From Anaspis maculata (lineage: Eukaryota; Arthropoda; Insecta; Coleoptera; Scraptiidae), in NCBI GenBank assembly GCA_949128115.1, contig OX421964.1, positions 14,594,892 through 14,658,891 on the forward strand: a stretch of DNA of 64,000 nucleotides, in the 5' to 3' direction. A program made the position numbers and the translations under genes. Under the pieces are notes generated by a model. It ran no database searches, was not told the DNA's origin, and saw only the letters and a program-made list of their open reading frames with translations. Of the stretch, positions 28,984 through 39,926 are shown in pieces; within the stretch, counting starts at the first letter, position 1, and each line of letters opens with the position of its first letter.

Positions 28984-30056
28984 TCAGGATCACCGCATCG
29001 GTACGGAGTTCTAGCACACTCTAAGCGCTCAGCGTATCTTGTGCGCCCCGTATCGACCAACGAACGGATAGAAGCAGCGGCTTTTGAACGTCGTTATCTC
29101 GAGGACATCTACCCCGTTGCACAATATCTATCCTTAGATCCAAGAGATCAGTGTACACGGCACTCGTGATTCACGTGGACTGGTAAGACTCTGCCCAAAC
29201 CCCTTCCAACGCGATCCGCGCGCGCGAAATTAAAGCCACCACATTGCCGCGACAAAGCCGAACTTCAAGATCAGCACGTTCCCGATTGGAAGCGAGAACC
29301 TAAACAACACCTCCAGTGACGCTCACCCATTCAAACTATCCGTCGATCTCAACTTCGACGCCCGACGCACAGTGGAACGACCGTGGCCAAGTGGTATCCG
29401 AATTCGATCCCGGTCGTCGGCAACTTTTTTTTTTCTATATTTTCTCGGTAATTCAAATATCAATTCCATATTTTTTTGCATTTCTTCGAATACTTGAATT
29501 TGACCCATGCTCACGTCAAGTGACTTCCGTTTGCCATCAAGTATAAAAAAGTTACAGAACGTATTTGTACGTCATTTATTTTGAAGAGGAAGATCTTCTC
29601 AAAATAAAAGGGAAAACGCGTGCCTATACTTGCCTATTTGGAAGTTTGACTATTTTCCCGATACCTTGTATCGGCAATAAATCGTCCTGTAACTTTTTAA
29701 TACTTGATGACAAACGCACGTCAATCGACGTGAGCATGGGTCAAATCAAAGTATTTGAAAAAATGCAAGAAAATGTGGAATTGATCTTTGCATTACCGAG
29801 AAAATATAGAAAAAAGAAGTTGCCGACGGCCAGATTTGAACCCGGGACGTCTGGCAGGGGAGACCGATGTTCGACCACTTGGCCACGGTCGTTCCACTGT
29901 GCGACGCCACCTCCGGCAATAGCGCTGACGATGCCACTCGTCACCAACGCCTCCGGTATCCGTCGCTCACTCACCGTCCCGTCGACACCGTTTACACCGT
30001 TCTTTATTATCTATATAATACGAACAATAAACCCTTTATTTATTTATTTATTACAT
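28984..30056 (+). pseudogene. Gypsy leader and gag, copy 1, split by a Transib-like element
   Basis: The leader (28984-29243) is followed by a gag frame whose start codon is TTG (29244-29246) where the sister copy has ATG. It encodes PRQSRTSRSARSRLEART, then a stop, and a Thr/Pro-rich stretch. The 29368-29901 element interrupts it. After the element the Thr/Pro-rich stretch (MPLVTNASG) continues briefly and then degenerates at an AT-rich patch near 30000-30055. Most of the capsid region is missing. Confidence 0.7.
29368..29901. mobile_element. Transib-like tRNA-arm element with CGACG duplication
   Basis: Ends CACAGTGG and CCACTGTG are flanked by CGACG at 29363-29367 and 29902-29906, inside gag. 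At 534 bp it is an internally deleted relative of 6810-7988. The left tRNA-like unit keeps the A box but the B-box region is shortened. The right unit keeps both. The same insertion is seen at 42902-43436. Confidence 0.8.
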
Positions 30057-30296
30057 TTAGACCAGACCAAAGAGTAGTGAAATAGTTAATAACATAATGA
30101 TATCCAAATCGCCTAGCTCGACGAGGACTTCTTCCCCCAGCAAGGTTTCCCCTGTGGACTAATTTCAGACAACGATCCACAGTTCACGAGTAATGTTTGA
30201 TCCCGCGCTTGTGCCAGTTGGCAGGGTATAATTGGACTACGGCGGTCTCCCATCCCCGGGCGAACCCAACGGAACGTCGCAGCCAGAAGAATAATA
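30057..30296 (+). pseudogene. Ty3/Gypsy integrase fragment
   Basis: Two frames give ISDNDPQFTSNV, then a stop in place of Trp, SRACASWQG, and after a shift NWTTAVSHPRANPTERRSQ. These are the second Asp and the Glu of the integrase DDE triad. The segment was joined to gag by a large internal deletion. Copies are at 44205 and 61541. Confidence 0.8.
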
Positions 30297-30497
30297 GGCC
30301 ATCCACAATGATGTTGATGTACCGTTATGTTATCGGCAATGGTAATGATAGCATTCAAAGCAACGAGTTTCAAATGGTGAAGTTCACAATCATGTTAGTG
30401 ACAATGGTAATCATTACCATTGAAACTCGTTGCTTTGAATGCTAACATTACCATTGCCGATAACATTACGTTAACATTAACATCATTGTGGATGACC
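30297..30497. mobile_element. GGCCATCC MITE, copy 3
   Basis: TA-flanked, with near-perfect arms. It sits just after the integrase Glu region, at the same position as copies 5 and 6. Confidence 0.85.
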
Positions 30498-30978
30498 TAT
30501 GTAAGAGCCTACCTACTGAAATATTGCAGCGAGTTACCTTTTAAAAATGTGCACCTATGAGCGGTTTTTTTCATAAGTAGGCAATGACCATCAATAGGAA
30601 TATTATTGCGATTACTGCGAAGCCTAAAATGGAGCTGCTCCTAACAAGAACTTTTGAATTTGTAAAAATATCGGAAAATCAGTACAGATGCGACTTGAAA
30701 AATGGAAGCGAAGTAGCACAGTGGATGAAAAAATATGGTACAAAATCTAATGGCTGTATTACACTACACAATTTCTTATTGTACAATTTCTTGAACAATC
30801 TGTCAAAATAGTCTCAAAAAACAATGGAGTTCTTTGTTGATTTGACAGATTGTTAAGGGCATTGTACAAGAAAAAGTGTTGTGTAATACAGCAACAAGAC
30901 AAGATGGAGGCTGATATTCAGCAAAGTGAACACGCCCTATCCCATATGCAGGTGAAATTTGCTCGGAAATTTGTATAA
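30498..30978 (+). pseudogene. Possible MULE-associated ORF, copy 1
   Basis: From an ATG at 30584 the frame encodes TFEFVKISENQYRCDLKNGS, EVAQWMKKYGTKSNG and then runs into a small palindrome. After the palindrome sequence in another frame reads SNKTRWRLIFSKVNTPYPIC. A FEF....YRC..K...EV..W...YGTKSN module followed by RWR... resembles N-terminal regions of SWIM/MULE-type element proteins. This is from memory of the pattern and tentative. Three copies keep the frame. Confidence 0.4.
30759..30886. mobile_element. Small palindromic MITE in the MULE-like ORF
   Basis: Arms TTACACTACACAATTTCTT...AAGTGTTGTGTAA are flanked by TA (30757-30758 and 30887-30888). The centre is an inverted ATTGTT...GACAGATTGTTAAGG. 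The insertion truncates the frame at 30811. The same insertion is at 44897-45025 and partly at 62167. Confidence 0.75.
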
Positions 30979-31468
30979 GGGGTTCTGGCATGACTAAAAA
31001 TGTTGTTGACGGGACTCGGTTTTATTCAATTTTTTTCGTCAAGTAGAAACTTCTCCAAAAAGAAATGTACGGGCATTGAAATCGGATTTTAAAAATAAAA
31101 TTTTTGTGAATTTTCGATTTTTAAATACTCAAAAAATAGATGGCATCGTCAATGCATCCTTTCTCAAAAAAGTCGCATGCCAATTTTGAACTTCATATTC
31201 CCAAAGAAAAAGGTACCAAAAATGATTTCTCGTAGACATGAAAAAGTGATTTAAATAGTAGAAATCATTTTTGGTACCTTTTTCTTTAAAATAGAAAGTT
31301 CAAATGTGGCATGCGACTTTCTTGAGGAAAGATGCATTGTCGATGCTATCTAGTTTTAGAAAATTTTCCCGTACATTTTCTTTTTGGAGAAGTTTCTACT
31401 CGACGAAAAAAAAATTAAAACCGATTCCCGTCAACAACTTTTTTAGTCGCATCAGAAACCTCTCAAGA
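30979..31468. mobile_element. GGGGTTTCT palindromic MITE (second subfamily)
   Basis: The left end is ggggttctggcatgac and the right end gtcgcatcagaaacctc. The ends belong to different subfamilies and the flanks (ATAA and TCAA) do not match, so this copy may be a recombinant. The central hairpin around ggtaccaaaaatgatttct is intact. Confidence 0.7.
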
Positions 31469-31509
31469 TGTGCCCGGCATGCCGTGCCCAATCCGACTAC
31501 GCAACGCCG

Positions 31510-33094
31510 CACAGTGGTCTGAAATGAGAAAAACCGCGCAGAAATTCATTTTTTCTACATTTTTTGCGGGATTTTTTGACATTGCGATATCATAGTAGAA
31601 GGTTTGAACCATCATTTGCCGAAATAGTTCCATTGGTCATTGGATATTAGTACCCGAAAACCAACGCTGAACTTGGCTTACTTGAAAAGGTTCAAAAACT
31701 TCTTTCTCAAAGAGAATGAAACACCGATTTTCTACTTCACATATCAGGAAAAGTTGATCATTCTGAAAATTATCGCTATTACTGTCAGAAAGACCAAAGT
31801 TTCCTCTAACGAAATGTGTCATTGACATGCACTAGTTGCTCATTTGAAAGACTTTATCGATTATTTTTTGGAAGACTGTTCACAAGAAAATTTTACTGAG
31901 GAGTTCACATTTTGACGAAGCTTTTCTCACGAGTCCCAACAGGTCCCGCCCTGGATTTATTACTATCTTATTTGTCAACGTCTCAGCTTCAAATTAGAAA
32001 AAAAATTGGCTGCAAATAGTTGCAATATTTTCCGCTAGGCTTTTTTTTTGTTGAACACTGCACATATTGTCAAACTGCAGTGAAGAGAAAACAGCGCAAT
32101 TAATGAGAAGGTGGTGAGTATCTAGGGGCTAAATCCGCCTGTTTTCAACTTTTATAGTGACAGATGATCAGAGGGGATGAAGGGTATATTCACCCTCTGT
32201 TTCTTGTCCCGGGTATAACTTTTTCATCAGAATTGAATTGGTAAAATTTTATTTTTGGTATTTTATATCTATTAGTCAAAGCTGAATAATTATTATAGTT
32301 TATTATTAGTGATTGAAGTTAGGTATGCCATATTGCTTACGTACATGCTCTGCGCACACGCAAACGCAGGCGCAGTGCCGTTTACTGCTGTAGCGACGCC
32401 GCCTGACGCAGGCTGCAGGCAGCATACGTTATTGTGCAGGTTTCTTTACTGCAGACTAATTTTGTGGACATTTCGTTGTGTTGTAGACTTGTATGATATA
32501 CTTGCTGCAGGATGGCGATGACAAAGCGAGTTTTATTTGAAATCATGCTGGGCAGACTCGCACAGACTTTTAGTCCATTTCAAGGATAAAAATTCTGAGT
32601 GACTCAATTGAATTGAGCTCAATTCTTGAATTTCACTTCCGATTCACCCCCTATTCTAATGCTTGATTTTTTCCAATATATTTTTTCTCAAAATGTTCAC
32701 CGATTGCCTACTTATTCTGAGAAATTCAACCCTTGCAACCCTTATTCCAAAGATAATATTCTTATGGTGCTTCTTTCAAAACTGTGTTCCCCTTTTTCAC
32801 TAATTTTGATAATTTAAAAAATATTGATCTTTTTTTGCATTTTACCCCTTGTTTCATCCCCTATTTTGATGGTGGATTTTTCTCAATATTTTTCCTAGAA
32901 ATGTTTAGCTGTTGTCTAACTATTCTGCAAGTTTCGGACATTTCAGTTACTTTTTTGAAATTGCACCCCCTGTCACAACCCCTATTTTGAAGGTAGATTT
33001 TTTTCGTATTTTTCCTGAAAATGTCTATATATGAGCTATCCATTCTGAAAATTTCAGAATTTCTGCGCGGTTTATCTCATTTCAGACCACTGTG
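31510..33094. mobile_element. Transib-like element with RSS-like ends
   Basis: Ends CACAGTGGTCTGAAATGAGA...TCTCATTTCAGACCACTGTG (31510 and 33094) are flanked by CGCCG (31505-31509 and 33095-33099). The sister locus near 45664 lacks the insert. Terminal repeats are about 38 bp. The heptamer CACAGTG is identical to the V(D)J RSS heptamer, and 10 bp further AGAAAAACC (left) or AGATAAACC (right) resembles the RSS nonamer. The 1.5-kb interior has no recognisable transposase. Non-autonomous. Confidence 0.75.
32640..33070 (+). repeat. Degenerate tandem repeats at right side of the Transib-like element
   Basis: The block cccctattttgatggtggatttttc and variants occurs at about 32647, 32857 and 32978, each followed by a TATTTTT..AAATGT run and an ATTCTG(A/C)AA block. 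The last unit runs into the terminal repeat. Confidence 0.5.
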
Positions 33095-33180
33095 CGCCGG
33101 CGCCGCGAAGAAAACGCGCGTCCGGAAGACCACCAAGGGGCCTGTACTATGCGGGACAGATCCGCGCCCAGCAACCAACA

Positions 33181-33494
33181 TTAAGGACGGAGTTGAATTG
33201 GTAAAATGAGCGTTGCGAAATCAATCCCTGTGGGTTTATTCCTTGGCGGTACCTCTACATTTTGGTCTCTTTCGAAAGCTAGAAGGATGTACTTTGGTTT
33301 GAACCGCCCGTTGGCGTTTCCAAAATTCAAAAATCTGAAAAAATATTTCTGGATTTTGGAAATGCCAATGGGCTCAAACTTAAGTACATACTTGTAGCTT
33401 TCAAAAGAGACCGAAACAGTAAGAATCTGTCAGGGAATAAGCTTACAGGAATTGATTTTGCAACGCTTCTTTTACCAATTTGACACCGTCCTTA
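33181..33494. mobile_element. GGACGG palindromic MITE, copy 1
   Basis: Arms GGACGGAGTTGAATTGGTAA...TTACCAATTTGACACCGTCC are flanked by TTA. A central palindrome includes gattttggaaatgccaatggg. A TTA duplication would fit PIF/Harbinger. It separates gag from protease. Copies are at 45751 and, incomplete, 63424. Confidence 0.7.
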
Positions 33495-34905
33495 GATGCG
33501 CATACATTACCCCACGTCCCGCTACGCTTCGGTGAACACGACGTCTACGCATTCGTAGATTCCGGCGCTTCCAGGAATTTACCGGCACCGGTCACCAGCA
33601 GCACACACTGGGCCGCGTCACTGTAGCGTGTCACCTGGGGAACAGACCGCACCACATCGAGTTCAGCGTGGTGGACGGTCTCTCCGAGTCAGTCATACTC
33701 GGGTACCCGTTCTTGAGAGAGCAGCACGCAAGCCTCGACTTTGAACGCCGTCGTCTACACGTGGGAATTGACGAGCGCCGCACTGTACACTGGATCGACC
33801 GCCACAACGCCCCCTCGCGTCTAGCGCCACCAAGTCTGGCCGACGTCGACTACAGTTTACCGCCTCAATTCCAGCCTACGTTCCAACGCATATTCGACGA
33901 CTTCATTGCCACACTCATGGTAGTCCTACATTGAGCATCAAATGCTGCAGCTTTCTTTGCAGCAGAATTCTGATTGGATGGGCAACATTCAAAAAGTCTT
34001 GCTCATTCAATCAGAATTCTGGTGCAAAGAAAGCTGCAGCATTTGATACTCAATGTAGGGCCACCATCAATCAAGATCATCGCCCTTCGACGACCTTGAC
34101 CACAACTCACACTCACACCATCCGCCTGAAAAAGGAAGCGCCGTTCCGCATTCGGCCATACCGCACGTAACCGGACAAGAAAAGCATAATCGAGGAACAA
34201 GTAGAAAAAATGTGTCGCGACGGCATCATCGAGCCGAGTACCTCGGAATACGCTTCTCCCGTCGTGCTGGTCCAGAAAAACGGGAAGAGTCGTTTCTGTG
34301 TGGATTACCGCCAAATCGACTCCCTCACCCAGGATGAAGTTGCACCACTACCACGAATCCATGAGACCTTGCGCGACCTCGGACGGCCCGCATTTTTAGT
34401 TCTATTGACCTCAACAGCGGCTATTGGCGGATTCCGCTACATCTTGACAGTAAACGACTCACTGTTTTCTCCACCTCCGACGGGAGATTGCATCAATTCA
34501 AGGTGATGCCTTTCGGCTTGAAGGGGGCATCAAGCACATTCCAGAGAATGATGGTCCAGAAGGTACTTGCCGGCCACTTACGACAATTTTGTATGACATA
34601 CCTCGACGACATCATAGTCTCGTCTTCGAACGCCTACAAACCCACCAGCTACGATGCAATTATGAGAAAGGCAGGTTCGCAAAACGAGTATTGATTACCT
34701 CGGTCACGTCGTTAGTGACGTTGGAAACACTCCACAAGAGAATCACCTCAAGCTCGTCCACTCCGCGAAACCGCCTTTCACGAAGAGCCGCAGCTTCAGA
34801 ACTTCCTAGGCACCTGCAATTGGCTCCGCGAATACGTCGAAAATTTCGCCTGAATCGCCGTGCCTCAACAAGCAATAGGGGAACTCCATTGGCAGACAAT
34901 CATAT
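33495..34905 (+). pseudogene. Ty3/Gypsy protease and reverse transcriptase, copy 1
   Basis: The protease active site reads FVDSGAS (Asp at 33558); about 80 bp after it are deleted relative to the sister copy. Then follow ESVILGYPFLREQHASLDFE, QFQPTFQRIFDDFIA, a MITE (33916-34067), FRIRPYRT and a stop, IIEPSTSEYASPVVLVQKNG, FCVDYRQIDS, and after frameshifts VMPFGLKGASSTFQ and the catalytic TYLDDIIV (YLDD at 34599-34610), then GHVVSDVGNTPQENHLKLV. Order and motifs are those of Gypsy pol. Several frameshifts and stops make it dead. Confidence 0.9.
33916..34067. mobile_element. Palindromic MITE in Gypsy RT, copy 1
   Basis: Arms ATGGTAGTCCTACATTGAGC...CTCAATGTAGGGCCACCAT with an inner ATGCTGCAGCTTTCTTTGC pair. 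It is inserted between protease and RT. The second copy is at 46651-46799. Confidence 0.75.
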
Positions 34906-35244
34906 AGGTACTTATGTCATAATTGAAAACAAATGATAAGAAACTTGTTTTTTTTGCATTTTCCCAGCAAACAATTACAAAAGAAATCAACCAAAGCTGA
35001 AATTGTTGCATTGCGGAGGAATCTGCGTACCAAGCCATTGAAGCCACTACCGGCCAGTTAACTAGAAGAGGCGAATAAGGCAGATGAATGAAGAGTCGCA
35101 AACAAACAAAAATAAATTGTTAACAACCACTGGATGCAATCCTGTTAATTTTTATGTTCTAATAAGTTATCTATAGTAGGTATAGGTTGTAAAAATTGTA
35201 ACCACTTGAAATAATGAATAAAACTTGTTGAATGGAATCGTTAA
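34906..35244. other. Unassigned repeat between RT and tRNA-like element
   Basis: Present in both arrays (also 47626-47979). It contains ATAAAACTTGTTGAATGGAA near its end, which could be a LINE or SINE 3' end. No open frame is convincing. Confidence 0.35.
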
Positions 35245-36180
35245 ATTGGTCTCCCATGCCGAACGTCCCGGGTTCAAATCCGGCTTCCGGCAACTTTTTT
35301 TCCACTTTTACTTTTACAACTTTTACTAACTTTTCTTGGTAATGTGATTATGAATTCCATTTTTTTTTTCATTTCTATAGATACTTTGATTTGACCCATG
35401 CTCAAGTAAAGTGACGTGAGTTTGTCATCAAGTATAAAAAAGTTACAGCACGGTTTATTATCGATACAAGGTATCAACAGAATGATCATAATTCCCAAAT
35501 AGGCAAGTATAGGCACGCGTTTTTTCATTTATATTCTATATTGAACTGATAAAGATCACCGATTGGATCCCGTTGGAGACTTTTCGCAATTGACTATCTA
35601 AGCGAAGTAAGTGTCACAAATCAAGATTCGCGGGATTTACCTCCATTTTGGAAGATTACTTTTGATTTCCAGGGACGATTTCAATTCTGTTTGAATTGTT
35701 CATTAGACCAATGTATCGGCCATCTGACTTGGCTTTCATAACTCACAAAATTCCACATACACCTTTTATACCTTTACATGACGGTGATGAATAAAACGGA
35801 CAAGAAGTTCTGAAACTAGACCTTCTCGTAGACCTTTGTATGGGGATTTGAACGACCAAGCTATGTAGATCCACGTTCTATACATACGCCGATACATTGG
35901 TCCAACAAATAATTCAAGCAGAACTGAAATCGTCCCCGAAAATTTCAAGTAATTTTGTGTTAAAATGGAGGAAAATTCCGCAAATCTTGATTTGTAACAC
36001 TTACCTCGCTTAGATTAGTCAATTGCGGAAGGTCTCCAACGGGATCCAATCGATGATTTACATCAGATTAAAGAGAAGATCATCCTCCTTCCTCTTCAAA
36101 ATGAATTGAAAAAACGCGTGCCTATACGTGCCTATTTGGAAGTTATGATATTTCTCCTGATACCTTGTATCGGCAATGAA
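35245..36180. mobile_element. Transib-like tRNA-arm element, truncated at both ends
   Basis: It begins ttggtctcccatgccgaacg within the tRNA-like unit (A box lost, B-box GGTTCAAATCC kept) and contains both arms, but stops at 36180 at an LTR, so the right tRNA-like unit is missing. Closely related to 47980-49095. Confidence 0.75.
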
Positions 36181-36181
36181 T

Positions 36182-36589
36182 ACCCTCTCGCTAACGAAGC
36201 CTATTGGTCACAGCAGGCGCCACCGCCTACTATAAAATGGCGTGTTCCTCGAAATTCAAGTTTAGTTCTGAGAATCCCAGCGTACTGCGAGGTCGTTGCA
36301 TCTTCGGCGTTCCCGCTCGAACTCGTCTCTCCCCAAGGGACTAATCCTCACGTTACACCCCCTTTCCTTTTTTGAGACGGCGCAATTAATTCGAAACTGT
36401 GGTTTTATTTAATCTGCGCCAACAATCTCAAGTCATTCTGCGAAAGAGTATATCACAAAGAAAGCGTCGACTCCTTGAAGAAGCTGCCACCGGCGTGACA
36501 GACCCCACTACCTGAGACTGAGCTGCCGGATCGTTGTTGCCGCCCATTCCGGAGAGTCCACCAGCCGACTACGACCCGAGGCGATAACA
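36182..36589 (+). mobile_element. Gypsy 5' LTR (type A2), 5'-truncated
   Basis: It starts at the ctaacgaagcctattgg region of the type A LTR, has cctactataaaatgg with a TATA box, and ends GCGATAACA at 36589. It is followed by tcttgactgcccgcaacgtgg, a diverged primer-site region, and a gag gene, so it is a 5' LTR. Nearly identical to 54424-54783. Confidence 0.85.
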
Positions 36590-36936
36590 TCTTGACTGCC
36601 CGCAACGTGGGGCCCGCTTCTCCAAGTGACATCTCGGCCGCCGACACGAGCACCGCAGACTTTCCAGATCTTCGGGATCACCGTCTCGATACAGAGTTTT
36701 AGCATCATCTAAGCGCTTCGCGTACTAGATGCGCTCTGTATCGACCAACAACGTGTAAAGCAGCGGCTTTTACACGCCGTGGACTCGAGCAAACCTACCC
36801 TGTTGCGAGGCATGTATCCCTAGATTCAAGAGATCGATGCTCTCGTATACGGCACTTGAGTTCCACGTGGTTTGGTAAGACTCTGCCCCAAGCTCCCCTT
36901 GTATCGCGAACCGCGCACGAGACCAAAGCTTCCGCC
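36590..36936 (+). other. Gypsy leader
   Basis: Untranslated leader between LTR and gag ATG. It starts with a primer-site-like tcttgactgcccgcaacg. The sister leader is 54784-55129. Confidence 0.6.
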
Positions 36937-37760
36937 ATGCCGCGACGCGCTACTAGACAACGCCGTTCCCGTCTGGACTCGAGAACTGAAACATCACTTC
37001 CAGTGGCGCCCACTCCCACAAACCGTCTGACGACGACCCCACCGACGCTTGCTGCAGTGACGACACCTCCGTCACTTGCGCCGACGACGCCGCTCGTCGT
37101 CAACGTCCCGGTAGTCGCCGCGACACCTCCGATAAACGGTCCTGACCACCCCGACGACTTCGGTTACACGTCTACACCGACAACGACGCCCATCGTCGCG
37201 ACGCCAGGCACCGCGACGTCATACACAATCACGCCTATCGCGCATAATTACGCCCCGTTACGTCAAGACGCTCCGCCGCCGCCGACGCCTGACGCGCGCG
37301 AACGCCGGCCAGGACATGGCCATACACCGACGCCGCTCGATCACCATGGTGAAGGCCCCGAACGCCATACCACATTTCCGCATAGTTCTCGCACGGAACA
37401 ACTCCTAGTAGAATTACTGTCCGAAATGCACCGTGAGCGCACCACCGCCGAAAAACCCGTCGATATTCCGCTATTTGCCGGCCATCTCCATCAAGACGCG
37501 CACACCCACCTGGAAAATTGCGAAGAGCTGTTGCAAACCGCGAGAATCCCCCGAACGAAATGGGTACGCCACGTAACAAAACACTTTGAAGATGACGCCC
37601 GCAAATGGTACGCATCGTACGAATTACTCGAGCTAAACTGGGACGATTTTTGCCGCGCAGTTATCGCGGAATTCGATTCCAATAAACGAAAAAACGCTGC
37701 CATCGTCAAATTACGCACGGAGCACCAACGCGACGAGCCCGTAACGTTGTTCATCCTCAA
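36937..37760 (+). pseudogene. gag: Ty3/Gypsy gag, N-terminal part, copy 1
   Basis: ATG at 36937, preceded by tccgcc and aligned with the start at 55130. Residues 1 to about 20 are basic (MPRRATRQRRSRLDSR). About 20-155 are Thr/Pro/Ala-rich and presumably disordered. About 170-270 form a capsid-like domain with IPLFAGHLHQDAHTHLENCE, RKWYASYELLELNWDDFCRA, VIAEFDSNKRKNAAIVKLRT. The frame is uninterrupted until a nested element inserts after TLFIL at 37760. Codon use is GC-rich. The rest of gag resumes at 40059. Confidence 0.85.
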
Positions 37761-37863
37761 TAGTCCGGATGCTAAGGTCAAAATTTAGGGGGCACCCTTC
37801 ACTTTTATAACAAGCAATGCCACTTGGCATACCTGTTGCCGGCACCATGTTTGACCGATTTAA

Positions 37864-38027
37864 GGTGCGTTCAGTCAGCTTATTTAGCCGCAAGTTTTAA
37901 TTTTAGTCGTAAGCGCAGCATCGCTTATTGGCTGATCTGAGGAGGCTGGTTCATGACAGCCAATGAGCATCGCTGCGCTTACGACTAAAACTAAAACTTG
38001 CGGCTAAATAAGCTGACTGAACGCACC
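37864..38027. mobile_element. TTAA-flanked MITE (piggyBac-type target), copy 1
   Basis: Perfect ends GGTGCGTTCAGTCAGCTTAT...ATAAGCTGACTGAACGCACC lie between TTAA (37860-37863 and 38028-38031). The opposite arm of the host palindrome shows the uninterrupted accgattaagatcagg. TTAA is the piggyBac target, though the ends are not canonical piggyBac. Confidence 0.75.
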
Positions 38028-38071
38028 TTAAGATCAGGAGCCAAAGTCGTAAGTGAGGCAGACGCCGTATA

Positions 38072-39926
38072 CAGGGTGTCGTATAGAAAAAAAGAATTAT
38101 ATAATTAACCGAACCAGATGGATTCACGTGATTAGGCACATATATTCACAATATATTACCCATCAAGGAAGAGTCAACAGTTTTGGAAAATCTTGAGCGG
38201 TTACTGAAATATTCCGGAAAACTGAATTTTCTTCTAAATTCTTCATTTCTCGGTAAATCAGTGAATTTTCAAGATATCGAAGTGCAACCTGGTAAGTTTA
38301 CGACAAGTATTGTCATGGATCAAAAACGATCAGGAGCCAAATGTAGGGCCTGCTATTTCCAGAAGTAAGACAGTCAACTTTTTTTCTTCGTGACCGCCAT
38401 CTTGAATCTCCGTTTTACTCAACAGTTGGAAAAGCAACAGTCGAATGTGAGAATGTTGGCATCCAGTCACCCTATCACGAAAAAGATGGTCTTGAAGCAA
38501 GGTGAGGGTGTCTTCATCAAGAAAACATTGTCACCCAAGGTTTTCATGGTAATACGCATTTGCAGCGCCTGTGATGGCTAATGAGAGATTTGAAAGAGCA
38601 GAGTGAGTTCTTTGTCACAATCCTACATTTATTTTGAGCTGAATTACCAAAATTCATGGTGATCGGTCCAAAGGTAAACTCTTGATGGCTTGCTGAACAA
38701 AATAAGTGGCTCTTTTTGGTGAGAAATGCAAAAAAAATCGGGCTATCATGATCATGTTATCCCTCACGAACAGAAGGCTGTTGCAAAAACTGAAACAAAT
38801 CAACGCTGGAATGTTTTGTGAGATTGGAGCCTATATTCTTGAGGAAATAAATTTTGGACACATGCGTCCGGTCGCCAGAGAGAAGACATGGAAGGCGTGC
38901 ATGCAGAAAAAAAATTCAAAATTTGTATTCACATATTTCATTCAGAAACCCACCAAAAGTTGATGACTAACAATATTACATCCATTTTGAGATTTAGTAC
39001 CAAAATTCATCATCATCGATCCAGAGGCAAAATTTTGGTAACGTTCTGAAAATAATACGTGACTCGGAACTTGGAAAAAACTTTCTGCATGCAAGTCTCT
39101 CATGTCTTCTCGTTAACAAAGGGACGGATGTGTCCAACATTTTATGGCTCAAAATTATAGGGTATACTCTCCCAAAATATTTCAGCGTTGATTAGTTTCA
39201 GTATTTGCAATAGCCTTCTCTTAGTGATGGATGACATGATGACGATTGCTCGATTTTTTGCATTTTTCACTAAAAAGCGCCACATATTTGGTTCAGCAAG
39301 CCACCAAAAATTTACCTTTGGACCGATCATCATGAATTCTGGTAATTCAGCTCATAATGAATGTAGGATTGTGACAAAGAACTCACTCTGTCCTTTCGAA
39401 TCTCTGATTAGCCATCACAGGCGCTGCAAATGCGTATTACCATGAAAACCTTGGGTAACACTGTTTTCTTGATGAAGAGACCCTTACCCTGCTTCAAGGC
39501 TATCTTTTCCATAATGGGGTGACTGGATGTCATCTATCTCACATTCGGTTGTCACTTTTTCAACTGTTGAGTAAAACGGAGATTCAAGATGGCGGTCGCG
39601 AAGAAAAAAAAGTTCACTGTTTAATTTCTGGAAATGGCAGGCCTTGCCTTTGGCTCCTGATCGTTTTCATTCATACCATACTGGCCATAGAACTGCCAAG
39701 TTGCACTTCGATATCTTGAAAATTCACTGATTTACCGAGAAATAAAATATTCAGAAGAAAACTCAGTTTCTCCTGGATATTTCAGGAACTGCTCAAGATT
39801 TTCTAAAACCGTTGACTCTTCCTTGATAAGTAATATACTGTGAATATATGTGCCTATTCACGTGAGTCCATCTAGTTTGGTTAATGATATAGGAATTTTT
39901 TACTTTTTTTTCTATACGACACCCTG
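38072..39926. mobile_element. CAGGGTG palindrome, 1855 bp, at the centre of the TAGTCC element
   Basis: Ends CAGGGTGTCGTATAGAAAAA...TTTCTATACGACACCCTG are flanked by TA. Arms are inverted copies over about 0.9 kb, with many indels. Each arm carries one CCGCCATCTTG block (38393 and its reverse complement at 39586). There is no transposase. Confidence 0.8.

Larger units (their letters stand above)
31469..33180 (+). pseudogene. Gypsy gag C-terminus split by a Transib-like element
   Basis: The frame CPACRAQSDYATP before 31510 and the continuation from 33100 (REENARPEDHQGP..CG) match the end of the gag zinc-knuckle region in the other elements (CPVRRAQYDPTSRRRE at 60742-60790). Only the terminal Cys of the knuckle is present here. 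Confidence 0.65.

Noticed and set aside
32309..32521. Short frame in the Transib-like element as transposase remnant
   Set aside because: No Transib/RAG1 motif is visible; the frame is short and not supported by a second copy.
36795..37103. Minus-strand 102-codon frame (and its copy at 54964-55296)
   Set aside because: It lies antisense to a clearly better gag frame with capsid-like motifs; it is a shadow of GC-rich coding sequence. The same applies to minus-strand frames at 37235-37615 and 55428-55805.
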